Translations under genes and position numbers: made by a program
In this document: in pieces, positions 7,281 to 15,275 of the stretch
Layout: every line of letters starts with the position of its first letter
Numbering within the stretch: position 1 is the first letter of the stretch
Source: JBFLXN01 sp040755715 [NCBI: Candidatus Edwardsbacteria bacterium]
GTDB taxonomy: Bacteria > Edwardsbacteria > AC1 > JBFLXN01
Direction of reading: 5' to 3'
NCBI GenBank assembly: GCA_040755715.1
Contig: JBFLXN010000021.1
Coordinates: 1-24,411, forward strand
DNA: 24,411 bases
The notes under the pieces: model-generated
What the model saw: the letters and a program-made list of their open reading frames with translations, nothing else
Told to the model about the DNA's origin: nothing
Database searches by the model: none

Positions 7281-8861
7281 TCAGATGGAGTAGAATATTT
7301 GTCTGGGCAATCTTTCTTTTTCTAATCGCATTAATAAAAAGGGTGCTATTAAGAAAAAAGTTAACCAGTGTACATTAAATACAAATGCAATAGGATTCCA
7401 CACTATACCTACTATGAATATTACTACCAGGAAAATAGTTGGAATGATTTCTGAGAACTTAACACTAAAAGGCCTTGATTCTGACTTTTTCGGAGTTACT
7501 GTAAACTTCAGTCTTTTCTGAAGTAATACCTCTACAAGTCCCTTTATTATAGGCCAAAGCAAATGAAGGCTGAGAGCTAAACCCGTTATCTTGACAAAAG
7601 CAATCTCTTTAATATTTAACCCAGCCCGGATAAACAATGGCAAATCAAAAATAATGAAAAACCCGAAGTACCCCCAGATAAACAAAAAGACTGTAGAATA
7701 GTTTTCCCATAAGACTATCAATGTGTTGTTGCTAAAAGCCCCTATAGATATTGGAAAGCTCAAAACAGCTTTAAGAAGAAAAGGAAGTGATAAGCCCAAG
7801 AGGATAAAAGGATAGATCGACATGAAAAGAAACATTTTGTGAAATACAGATATACTCCACTTTCCATTTAATATAAGCTGTGCATTACTTAATGTAGTTC
7901 TTACGGTTTTCTTTGTAAAAGATTCCAAAGTAGATGGAACTCCCTCCCACGAAGGCACATCAACAAAATGACAGCTCCATCCCTTTTCCCAAAGGTCAAA
8001 AGTAGTCGCAATATCCTCACCTACGAAATTTGGATTAAACCCACCATTGTCTCTAATCGCCGGCACGCGGACTAATATATTATGTCCCCAATTCTCCATT
8101 GTGGACATTCGATTGCCAATCCTCTCAAAAAAGACTTGCTGAATTTTCAATACAAGTGTTTGATATTTTGAGAGTAAATTACGCGACTGGTCAGCACACA
8201 AACGACTCTGAAAAATAGCCACCTCACGGTTTTCTTGATGTTCAGCAAACTTCAACATTTCAGCAATATAATTGGGTGGAATGGCACTATCACTATCTAA
8301 CACAACAAAATACTCGAATTCATGAGCGAAATTTTCGATCCAATAATTTAAATTTCCAGCCTTATAGCCACTTTTATCTTTACGCCGAACAATCTTATAT
8401 GGAAATTGAAATAAAACATTGTGCGAATCTTCTATTTCCGAATCATCCAAGACATATACTTCATAATTACTATACACCTGTTTGTCTAAATGTGCTAATA
8501 TTTCATAAGACGCATCGTCTTTAGTAAGGTAAAGTAAGGCAACTCTAGGAGAAGTAGTCAGATCTTTCAATTTTGGAAGAGATTTGACGGATAGAAATGA
8601 AAGAAGAACTACTGTGCTTCTATAAGCAATAAGTGAGTTCCATCCAAAGAAGACAAAAAGGCCCGTAATATTTTGTGAAAGATCGAAACCAAAATGTGAA
8701 AGAATTATGGGAAAAATACTGTTTAGAAAGATACATATAGCTATAAAGACAAATATAACAAATTGGTCTAGAAATTTGGTATTTGGTATTGAGAGATTTC
8801 CACCTCCATTTCTCAGACTCTGTACTTGTTGATATTCTTGATTTTTTATAGTAAATACCAT
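7281..8861 (-). CDS. Membrane family-2 glycosyltransferase, OpgH/cellulose-synthase-like
   Basis: A 526-residue polytopic GT2 enzyme. Two TM helices (about 31-55 and 66-91) precede a cytoplasmic catalytic domain (about 104-330), followed by about six TM segments. Catalytic motifs are readable: Asp-Asp at 139-140 (VLDDS), KAGN at 167-170, the DxD motif Asp189-Ser-Asp191 (VVLDSDS), WGHN at 258-261 and a GED acid motif at 281-283. The VVLDSDS and WGHN blocks resemble OpgH (MdoH), the osmoregulated glucan synthase, more than BcsA. The usual QxxRW motif is degenerate (around TVRTT, 319-323), and there is no PilZ domain. It probably polymerises or transfers a UDP-sugar at the inner membrane. A good RBS (AAAGGAG) precedes the start. 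No OpgG-like partner is nearby. Confidence 0.85.
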   Translation of the reverse strand: MVFTIKNQEYQQVQSLRNGGGNLSIPNTKFLDQFVIFVFIAICIFLNSIFPIILSHFGFDLSQNITGLFVFFGWNSLIAYRSTVVLLSFLSVKSLPKLKDLTTSPRVALLYLTKDDASYEILAHLDKQVYSNYEVYVLDDSEIEDSHNVLFQFPYKIVRRKDKSGYKAGNLNYWIENFAHEFEYFVVLDSDSAIPPNYIAEMLKFAEHQENREVAIFQSRLCADQSRNLLSKYQTLVLKIQQVFFERIGNRMSTMENWGHNILVRVPAIRDNGGFNPNFVGEDIATTFDLWEKGWSCHFVDVPSWEGVPSTLESFTKKTVRTTLSNAQLILNGKWSISVFHKMFLFMSIYPFILLGLSLPFLLKAVLSFPISIGAFSNNTLIVLWENYSTVFLFIWGYFGFFIIFDLPLFIRAGLNIKEIAFVKITGLALSLHLLWPIIKGLVEVLLQKRLKFTVTPKKSESRPFSVKFSEIIPTIFLVVIFIVGIVWNPIAFVFNVHWLTFFLIAPFLLMRLEKERLPRQIFYSI

Positions 8862-8909
8862 GTATTTTTCTCCTTTGGCATGAATTGTTTCAATTTTGAC
8901 TTCAAAATT

Positions 8910-9977
8910 TCAGATAACAGCTTTTTGCGAAAGAACCTTTTTAAATACATAACAGACCCCTTCTATTTTTTTACCTTCTTGAGAATAAAAATTAAATTTA
9001 CAGGTTCCGTCAATTTGTTCACAGAAAGTTTCTTCTCTGAGTTTTAGAGCAACTCTCTCTGCTAAACTAACATTTCTGCCTCTCCCTGTAACAAACAGAA
9101 TATCAACTTGTTTAAGCCCTATTTTTGCTGCTTCTAAATGTGGTCTATATTCGAATTTTTCAGCAAGTTCTGGTCTTGCTACCAAAATTATGCCTACTTT
9201 TAGATAATTTCTCTGATAGGTTGAAGGTGGTTCCTCGCCCATTTCTGCTTCGTATTCTTTTTTAGTAGCGATGTTATTGATAAAATCAAGAAATTCATTA
9301 ACCTCTTGATGTATTTGAGATGAAGGAGACTTTCTTTGAAAAATCCAATTGTCAGTATAGAATGAAATGGCTGGTAGAAAAACTGGAGTAAGTAACCCAC
9401 TTTTTTCTATACACTCTAGTTTCTCGCTGTAATTTATTACTTCATCATATTTTTCTAATATAGGTTTATAATACTTGTTCATAAAGATTTGATAGTGCTC
9501 GTCTGAGCGATTTCTTAGCATCGTAATGGCTATTTGAAATTTGCACGCCTCATATAGACTGGGTTTGAGATACATACTTTCATTTGTCATAAAGGAATTT
9601 GTAAGGTATAACATAAGGACATCCACAAAATTTTCGCAAGGATTTATTCGAGAACCCAAACGGATAATTATTTCGTTTTCTTCAATCACAACTTCTTCTT
9701 TTTTCTTCAGTGTCCATTCTACTTTGATACCTTTAGGTAAGAGTTTAAAACCATATGCTTCATTGTTAATACTCTTAATTTCTTCCGTTATGTATGCATG
9801 AATTTCTTTTTCAATCATCTTCCTTTTTTTCCATGAAAAAACAAACGGAATTAATCTGAGGAGATAATAGAAAAATTTTTCACCATATTCAGGATGTTCG
9901 GGTAACCATTTTGTAAAGAACCAAGTAATAAGGGAGCCAATAATTCCACCTAAAACATACTTTATCCATTCAACCAT
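8910..9977 (-). CDS. Membrane-anchored protein of unknown function (accessory block)
   Basis: A 355-residue protein that I do not recognise. Residues 5-21 form a TM helix (KYVLGGIIGSLITWFF), and a second hydrophobic, possibly re-entrant stretch lies at about 35-48. A long helical region follows (about 50-235), with a DVLMLYLTNSF...YEACKFQIAITML block. A C-terminal alpha/beta part of about 100 residues contains NYLKVGIILVARPEL and QVDILFVTGRGRNVS, which reads like a small Rossmann-type or nuclease-like core. No catalytic motif is clear. It overlaps the zinc-protein stop by 8 bp, so the two are almost certainly translated together and may act together. Confidence 0.65.
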   Translation of the reverse strand: MVEWIKYVLGGIIGSLITWFFTKWLPEHPEYGEKFFYYLLRLIPFVFSWKKRKMIEKEIHAYITEEIKSINNEAYGFKLLPKGIKVEWTLKKKEEVVIEENEIIIRLGSRINPCENFVDVLMLYLTNSFMTNESMYLKPSLYEACKFQIAITMLRNRSDEHYQIFMNKYYKPILEKYDEVINYSEKLECIEKSGLLTPVFLPAISFYTDNWIFQRKSPSSQIHQEVNEFLDFINNIATKKEYEAEMGEEPPSTYQRNYLKVGIILVARPELAEKFEYRPHLEAAKIGLKQVDILFVTGRGRNVSLAERVALKLREETFCEQIDGTCKFNFYSQEGKKIEGVCYVFKKVLSQKAVI

Positions 9978-10236
9978 TTATGGGTTCCTCTTTTACTCCA
10001 CTTTTTCGCTTCAACACTTCAAAATAGCATTCAGTTTTTTGGCAGAAAGGCTTTAATATACCATTTTCTTTAAACACTCCTCCAAAGTTGTCAAAAGTGA
10101 GGACACAATCACAGAAAGCGCATCTGAGTTGACCGTTTTGCATTCTGTCCAGTAGAGCAAGCCTTGCCAAGAATGAATTCAAATCAGCGTCATGGACTGC
10201 CTTTATTTTTATTTTTCCTTCAAGTAGTGTCTTCAT
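9970..10236 (-). CDS. Small zinc-binding (four-Cys) protein
   Basis: An 88-residue protein. The first 35 residues are helical (HDADLNSFLARLALLDRM). Then comes a four-cysteine motif, C-A-F-C near 39-42 and C-x5-C near 65-71 (FCQKTEC), typical of a zinc ribbon or treble clef; an extra Cys follows CAFC directly. A very strong Shine-Dalgarno (AAAGGAGG) lies upstream, after a 69-bp gap from the lipoprotein gene, so a new translational unit starts here. The overlap with the next gene suggests that it is an adaptor or regulator of that membrane protein. I do not recognise the family by name. Confidence 0.7.
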   Translation of the reverse strand: MKTLLEGKIKIKAVHDADLNSFLARLALLDRMQNGQLRCAFCDCVLTFDNFGGVFKENGILKPFCQKTECYFEVLKRKSGVKEEPING

Positions 10237-10305
10237 TCCTTTACCTCCTTTGACTGAAAGATGAAGTTTTTAATTGATAAAAGCATCATTCCCGAATTCT
10301 TTGTC

Positions 10306-11151
10306 TTATCTTTTCCTCTCAAATATATAGGTCATTCTTATTCTTATTATCATACTATCCCTAGGCGGTTCTCCCCCCCTCGGAGAACTGATTACGGCGT
10401 ACCCTCCCACCTGTGTTTGAGGCACAAGGAATAGATTCTGAACTACTCTGGTTCTAGCATAAGCTACTAAATTATTAGGATCATATGCCCCTAAGTCAAT
10501 TCCCACTGTAAATTTACAAACATTAAGGCTATCTCTCAATCTGGAATATATTGGGTAAATCATGTTTCTCCTGTTAATTAAAGCTCTCTTACTCTCAGAC
10601 TTTGGCACAGTGTCTCCTTCGGGAAAATCTATTCTTAATGAATCTACAAGTTCCTCGACTGTTATATAAGAAGGCAGTACCTCACGAAGGGTATCTCTTT
10701 CTTCTGATGCTAGCACTACAAGTCCTCCACGAGTAGGAGTGAGTTTAAAGTTTCCTTCCATGTGCTGTGAGCCTTCGGACAGGATAAACGAAGTATCATA
10801 TGGTACATAGTTATCGGCCATTACAGATATGTGGACACTATCCTGACGGATAGGTATGCCCTTAATCTGGTAATGCCCTTTGGAATTACTGTAAGTGCAA
10901 CCAATAGTGTCAACGCCACTATACACGCAAATACGAGCACCACTGATACTTTCTTCGTTAGTTTTGGTTTTTACATATCCGCTAATATCTGCCTTTTTTA
11001 GGCGAGACGATCGAGAAAACCCTGAACACGCTCCTATGAGAGAATAAACAATCAAACAAAAAGATACCCCAATCCAAAATGCACCCAGGATCTTGCCCTT
11101 ATTTTTTCTTGATCTCACCTTTAGACTTTTTATTTTTAAGTATCTCAGCAT
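10306..11151 (-). CDS. Putative lipoprotein with carboxypeptidase-regulatory-like domain
   Basis: A 281-residue protein. A basic N-terminus and a hydrophobic segment (about 21-41) end in LIGAC, which could be a lipobox with Cys42 as the lipidated residue; a plain membrane anchor is the alternative. At about 56-125 is a beta-sandwich of the carboxypeptidase regulatory type (DISGYVKTK...SGARICVYSG...SKGHYQIKGIP). The remaining 150 residues are unassigned. I chose the ATG at 11151 because GGGGGAAAAGAT precedes it; the ATG at 11169 has a poor site. Either start overlaps the upstream gene (by 53 or 71 bp), implying coupled translation. Probably envelope-exposed. Confidence 0.65.
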   Translation of the reverse strand: MLRYLKIKSLKVRSRKNKGKILGAFWIGVSFCLIVYSLIGACSGFSRSSRLKKADISGYVKTKTNEESISGARICVYSGVDTIGCTYSNSKGHYQIKGIPIRQDSVHISVMADNYVPYDTSFILSEGSQHMEGNFKLTPTRGGLVVLASEERDTLREVLPSYITVEELVDSLRIDFPEGDTVPKSESKRALINRRNMIYPIYSRLRDSLNVCKFTVGIDLGAYDPNNLVAYARTRVVQNLFLVPQTQVGGYAVISSPRGGEPPRDSMIIRIRMTYIFERKR

Positions 11152-12367
11152 ATCTTTTCCCCCTTTCATCTCTGTTCTCCAAAATGCTTATGACACTATT
11201 TGCGTCATTCAATCGGCCCTTGCTCAAAAATATCAGGCCTAAGCCAAACAGAACCCCAGAATCTGCCGTCTTCATGTTTTCACTACGTTGTCCCAAGTAT
11301 ACAAAAGCCAAATCACGGTACTCCTTCACTTTCAAACTATCGCTGTTTTCTTGACGCAAGTAAGCCTCATTCAAATATGCCAATCCAATTATTCCATTCC
11401 GTCTGTCTTGAGTCTGCTTGGAGGTATCGTTTTTACAATAAGCTATAACACCCAAGTAATTTTTTTTCTCACACATTGTAACAAGCGAATCGCTTTCTTT
11501 CTTTTGCTTGACCGCTATTATCACTGCTTCTTGAATCTTTTTATCCTCCTCGCTTATCAATGTTACATTAACTTTCTTTTTCTCACCGGGTCTTATTACG
11601 AGGTCTACTGAGTCAGGATAGTAATCTTCTTTCTCTATCAGAAGTGAATATCTCCCCACCTGCACTCTCTTATTACGCAATGGAATTGTTCCCCAAGGTT
11701 TGCCCGATTTTTTGTCCTTTACCTTAGCTCCGGTTGGTTTGCCAACTATCGTCACAATAGCTCTTGAGTCAAATGTGGTAGCAGTAAGTTGTACAGTAAT
11801 GGTATCGTTACGGAGCAGCATTATAGATATCGTCGTATCCCTTCGTAGAGTGCCAGATATTAGCGTATCTTTATAATCCTGTTTATGCAAGTAGAATTGA
11901 TACGGCGTAGCTCCACGACCGGATAGGCTATATGGTGTGTACCCTGAAATTTGTCTTGTGGCAAGATCTAATACTTGCGCTTTAGCAGGAATAGATCTCA
12001 CAGTTAGTGTGCTTTTCCTGAACTTCAATACCAAAGTATCGCAAGGCTTAGAAATAGAACGCCATACCCGTTCGCTATAGTCGTATCTACCAGTATCTCC
12101 AACTACAATATATCTTTTTATAGTAGAAGAAAATCTTACGAGCACTTTCCCTTCCTTATCTACTTTCTTCCAGAATATCTGATTAGACATTGCAAAATCT
12201 TCAAAGAAATATACGGGTGTTCCCTCTTGAGCGGTTTTACTATCTTCTAAGACACACAGTTCTACCCTTCTATGTGTTTGACCTTTTCTCACCGCCACGA
12301 TGCAAAGGAAGATAAGGATAACCACAAGGGCCACAATTATTATATTTCCTAGTTTCTTATCCAGCAT
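11099..12367 (-). CDS. Membrane-anchored protein with PEGA-like domains and C-terminal TPR-like helices
   Basis: A 422-residue protein. It has one N-terminal TM helix (about 8-26) and then a beta-rich region. Two PEGA-like repeats follow: about 119-186 (LTVRSIPAKAQV...YTPYSLSGRG...DYKDT...ISIMLL) and 203-271 (AIVTIVGKPTGAKV...TIPLRNKRVQVGRYSLLIEKEDYYPD...VNVTLI). A helical C-terminus with tandem LAYLNEAYLR- and LAFVYLGQ-type pairs looks like degenerate TPRs. PEGA domains are common in surface or envelope-associated proteins, so the bulk is probably outside the cytoplasm. The start ATG at 12367 forms TAATG with the upstream stop. A longer in-frame start at 12577 is rejected because its first 70 residues lie over the upstream gene and look non-coding. 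Confidence 0.8.
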   Translation of the reverse strand: MLDKKLGNIIIVALVVILIFLCIVAVRKGQTHRRVELCVLEDSKTAQEGTPVYFFEDFAMSNQIFWKKVDKEGKVLVRFSSTIKRYIVVGDTGRYDYSERVWRSISKPCDTLVLKFRKSTLTVRSIPAKAQVLDLATRQISGYTPYSLSGRGATPYQFYLHKQDYKDTLISGTLRRDTTISIMLLRNDTITVQLTATTFDSRAIVTIVGKPTGAKVKDKKSGKPWGTIPLRNKRVQVGRYSLLIEKEDYYPDSVDLVIRPGEKKKVNVTLISEEDKKIQEAVIIAVKQKKESDSLVTMCEKKNYLGVIAYCKNDTSKQTQDRRNGIIGLAYLNEAYLRQENSDSLKVKEYRDLAFVYLGQRSENMKTADSGVLFGLGLIFLSKGRLNDANSVISILENRDERGKRYAEILKNKKSKGEIKKK

Positions 12368-13266
12368 TATGTTTGTAAGGCCTTCTTCAGTAGGATGCAC
12401 AGAATGGCGAACAGTATAGCTATTACAAGTAGGACTATGATGAGCATTTGAAATATAGTAATCGGCGAAGGCGAAGGCGAAGACGAAGACAAGGTATTTT
12501 TCTTTTGTTTCTCCGTATACTTCCAGACTCTTGTTTCTCCCAAGATATCTTTCTCTTGATTCTTTATGGTTTCCCAACTATCTCTAATCTCCTTCCATTC
12601 TCCGATTGACGGTTCCTTCTTCCCAAGGAAGAATATATTTGGTTTCTTACTATCGTCTGACCCCTTGCCGTACGGATTATTTGCCCGTTGAGCTCTGCAA
12701 ACATCCAAACTAAATATTGACAATGGCTTTGATGGGTATAAGTAAACGCTACCCTTACAAAATGAGATGCGACATTCAATGTCATTGGGTTCAGAGAATT
12801 CTATGAGTAAATCCTGCACACATTTCACAGCACTATCTTCGTTTTCTACAATGATAACACGTGAATCATCACCGGTTTCCTTTTGGAGAAAAGCATCGTA
12901 TTTCACCACAATTTGGCGAATCCTCTTATCAAATCTAATCATAACCGTATGGAGAAGGAAAAAGTTCACAAATTTAATGACCCTTTTTTCCATAGTCTTT
13001 GGAATAGACGAACTGTATTTTTTCATGAGTTCCTGGAGAGATTTTTCATCGTTATTTTTTTCTTCTTCCTGATTCTTTATATATGAAACAAAATTTATTA
13101 CATCTATATAGATGATGTATATATTCTCAACATAATATGCATCTATTTTAAATGGAGCGGACTTATAAAGAATCACTTTTTTTCTCAACCACTTAGGAAT
13201 AGTCTTTCTCAAACACCAAAGCATAAACTTATCAACAAGATTTGACTCTTTTTTATTCGTATTCAT
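12367..13266 (-). CDS. Tail-anchored protein with diverged nucleotide-cyclase/palm-like domain
   Basis: A 299-residue protein, first gene of the accessory block. The central region reads like a diverged class III cyclase or related palm domain. IYIIYIDVINF (49-59) puts Asp55 at the first metal-binding position. TGDDSRVIIVENEDSAVKCVQDLL (131-154) resembles the second acid motif and the following helix. CRISFCKGSVYLYP (165-178) matches the 'RIGIHxGxVY' strand pair, and DVCRAQRANN (188-197) falls where VNxAAR-type motifs occur. A Ser/Pro linker (260-269) leads to a C-terminal TM helix (271-293). This assignment is by eye and could be wrong; a catalytically dead domain is possible. The gene starts 50 bp after fabG and overlaps the next gene as TAATG. 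Confidence 0.6.
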   Translation of the reverse strand: MNTNKKESNLVDKFMLWCLRKTIPKWLRKKVILYKSAPFKIDAYYVENIYIIYIDVINFVSYIKNQEEEKNNDEKSLQELMKKYSSSIPKTMEKRVIKFVNFFLLHTVMIRFDKRIRQIVVKYDAFLQKETGDDSRVIIVENEDSAVKCVQDLLIEFSEPNDIECRISFCKGSVYLYPSKPLSIFSLDVCRAQRANNPYGKGSDDSKKPNIFFLGKKEPSIGEWKEIRDSWETIKNQEKDILGETRVWKYTEKQKKNTLSSSSPSPSPITIFQMLIIVLLVIAILFAILCILLKKALQT

Positions 13267-13316
13267 CGTTTGTCCCTTCCCTATGCAATAGTTCGCGCAA
13301 ATTTTTTAAACGTTCT

Positions 13317-14057
13317 TTACATTAAAAGCCCACCGTCCACTTGAATAATCTGTCCAGTAATATAATCAGCCAGCTCTGAGGCTAAGAATAACACCAGATT
13401 GGCAACATCCTCAGGCTTTCCAAAGCGTTTAAGTGGAATAAATTTCTGATAACTCTCTTTTACTTCCAAAGAGAGGTTTGCGGTCATTGGTGTTTCAATA
13501 TAACCCGGGGCAATGGCGTTGCAGGTGATGTTACGAGAGGCGAGTTCTTTAGCCACTGATTTGGTTAAACCAATTAACCCAGCTTTAGAAGCGGCATAAT
13601 TTGCTTGCCCAGCGTTTCCCATTAGTCCAATTACTGAAGATATATTGACAATCCGACCATACCGCTGTTTCATCATTTGACGGATTACAGCTTTAATGCA
13701 GTTAAAAGCACCCTTCAGATTAACGGCTAAGACCGAGTCCCAATCTTTTTCTTCCATTCGTAAAAGGAGATTATCACGAGTAATACCGGCGTTATTCACC
13801 AAAATATCAATAGTTGGAAAATTCTCTTGCACAATTTTAGTCATTTGTGAGACTTCGTTAAAATCTGCCACATTAACCTTGAGGGCTAAAGATTTTCTTC
13901 CCAAGTTTTCAACCTCTGTTTTTGTCTTTTCAGCTTCAGAGAGATTGATGTCACAGATTACCACATCTGCTCCACTTGAGGCTAACTTCAGGGCAACGGC
14001 TTTGCCAATTCCCTGCCCTGCTCCAGTCACAATAGCTACTTTATCGTTGAGTTTCAT
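13317..14057 (-). CDS. fabG: 3-oxoacyl-ACP reductase
   Basis: A 246-residue short-chain dehydrogenase that reduces 3-oxoacyl-ACP with NADPH in each elongation cycle. The TGAGQGIG nucleotide loop (11-18), NNAG (88-91) and the triad Ser141, Tyr154, Lys158 in SSVIGLMGNAGQANYAASK are all present with the E. coli FabG spacing. The GNxGQANYAA(S/A)KAGLIG stretch is typical of true FabG. Its ATG overlaps the stop of the PIN gene as TAATG, so expression is tied to that inserted gene. acpP, normally next, is displaced by the accessory block. Confidence 0.95.
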   Translation of the reverse strand: MKLNDKVAIVTGAGQGIGKAVALKLASSGADVVICDINLSEAEKTKTEVENLGRKSLALKVNVADFNEVSQMTKIVQENFPTIDILVNNAGITRDNLLLRMEEKDWDSVLAVNLKGAFNCIKAVIRQMMKQRYGRIVNISSVIGLMGNAGQANYAASKAGLIGLTKSVAKELASRNITCNAIAPGYIETPMTANLSLEVKESYQKFIPLKRFGKPEDVANLVLFLASELADYITGQIIQVDGGLLM

Positions 14058-14569
14058 TAGATACTCTCCTGCTGAAAAGTCACAATGTCATGAATTTCTA
14101 ACACAGAGATATTGTTTTTCCTGCAAAAACTGGATAATTTCCCATCCGCAGTAAAAATATGGAGTTGATGCTGTTGAGCTATCTTTATAAGCGATGTATC
14201 TGTTGGAAAGAACTGTTGAATCAAATGAACCTCCATATCTTTGAACTTAATTAGTTCCTCATCCAGTCCAAGTTGAATAAGCGGTTGCTTGGCAAATAGC
14301 CAGAAAGACCCAATTTCTATATCTGAAAATTTCATCCGGCTTTTTAGCAAACCAGTGATTTCCGCAATAACACCTGGAGAAGTAAATATAGGTTTTGCAT
14401 AACCAAAATACCACTGAATTGCTTTCCATTCCGTTTCATTTTTTATACAGGAAGTAGATGATAGTAAAGATAGTTTGGTAAAATGCTTCGCGTATTCCCA
14501 TATTAAAAAATCAAAAAGGGGACCGGTGTCAACAATTGGGCACCTCGGAAAATCCTTATGAGATTTCAT
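14057..14569 (-). CDS. PIN-domain protein (putative RNase)
   Basis: A 170-residue protein with a PIN-fold pattern. The first acidic residue is Asp14 in PIVDTGPLFDFL, then Glu70 in VIAEITGLL. A C-terminal pair is Asp124 (PTDTSLIKIA) and Asp142 in IFTADGKL, followed by the small strand ISVLEIHD. These four acids are the expected Mg-binding set of PIN nucleases, which act as VapC-like toxins or RNA-processing enzymes. It follows the coiled-coil gene by 7 bp and is coupled to fabG. It is longer than a typical VapC (about 130 residues). Whether the upstream gene is its antitoxin is unknown. Confidence 0.75.
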   Translation of the reverse strand: MKSHKDFPRCPIVDTGPLFDFLIWEYAKHFTKLSLLSSTSCIKNETEWKAIQWYFGYAKPIFTSPGVIAEITGLLKSRMKFSDIEIGSFWLFAKQPLIQLGLDEELIKFKDMEVHLIQQFFPTDTSLIKIAQQHQLHIFTADGKLSSFCRKNNISVLEIHDIVTFQQESI

Positions 14570-14576
14570 ATACTAA

Positions 14577-15266
14577 TTACGCCAACGGACTTGCTGGAAT
14601 ATCATACTCTTCACAGAACTTAAACCTTATGTCTTCAAAGTATTTCACCAGTCTTTCGTCCGTCCGTTTCAACTCTTCTCCATATCCACTAAGTATATCA
14701 AAAACATTTCTTTTTCTGAAGAGAAGAAAATTTTCTCTGTAAGACTTCCAGAACAAAGCATCAGTATAATATTCGGGCAATTCCGTATGTTGATTATTTA
14801 TGATGCGCTGTGCTACAAGTTTGGGAAAATCTTGCTCGGAAATTGCACCCCCTGGATATGGTTGGTCTTTAAAGTTTTGTGCGTATTCAGATAGAAAGGC
14901 ACTAACCTTTGACAGGAATTCTTCAGAAGCAATAAGTTCTCTAAAGGCTTTTTCACATTGTGCATCTAATTGTTCTATTAGTGTATCATGTTTCTCTATT
15001 TCTCCTCGTGATTCAGGATTTGCGCGAAGATAATCTTCATAGTTTGGCCACTCAGGGGGACCGAGATACCTTTTAATAGGTTTGATAAATTCCAGGGTCT
15101 CTGTGGAATATCGCCATGTCCAGTTATGCTCTTTCAAGAGATGTTGCTCAACTTCAAGTGCCTCTAAAAGAGGATTAATCACTGTATGCACCCAAGCAGT
15201 CACTCGGGGGGACCATTTTGTCAATCTCTTTTTTTCTCTTTCAAGTCTTTTTTGGTATAAACTCAT
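14577..15266 (-). CDS. Helical, charged protein of unknown function upstream of PIN gene
   Basis: A 229-residue, almost wholly helical and highly charged protein with aromatic-rich segments (HNWTWRYSTE, FWKSYRENFLLF). The N-terminus is strongly basic (RLEREKKRLTKWSPR), and a coiled-coil-like stretch spans about 88-130. There are no TM helices or recognised motifs. It starts 9 bp after fabD and ends 7 bp before the PIN gene, so the two form a pair within the fatty-acid operon. It is much larger than usual VapB antitoxins. Function unknown; a partner or inhibitor of the PIN protein is the natural guess. Confidence 0.7.
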   Translation of the reverse strand: MSLYQKRLEREKKRLTKWSPRVTAWVHTVINPLLEALEVEQHLLKEHNWTWRYSTETLEFIKPIKRYLGPPEWPNYEDYLRANPESRGEIEKHDTLIEQLDAQCEKAFRELIASEEFLSKVSAFLSEYAQNFKDQPYPGGAISEQDFPKLVAQRIINNQHTELPEYYTDALFWKSYRENFLLFRKRNVFDILSGYGEELKRTDERLVKYFEDIRFKFCEEYDIPASPLA

Positions 15267-15275
15267 CGTATGCTC

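Noticed and set aside
12365-12577. N-terminal extension of the PEGA protein to 12577
   Set aside because: The extra 70 residues lie over the upstream gene in another frame, include repetitive non-protein-like sequence (VFVFAFAFADYY), and a TAATG start at 12367 fits the operon.
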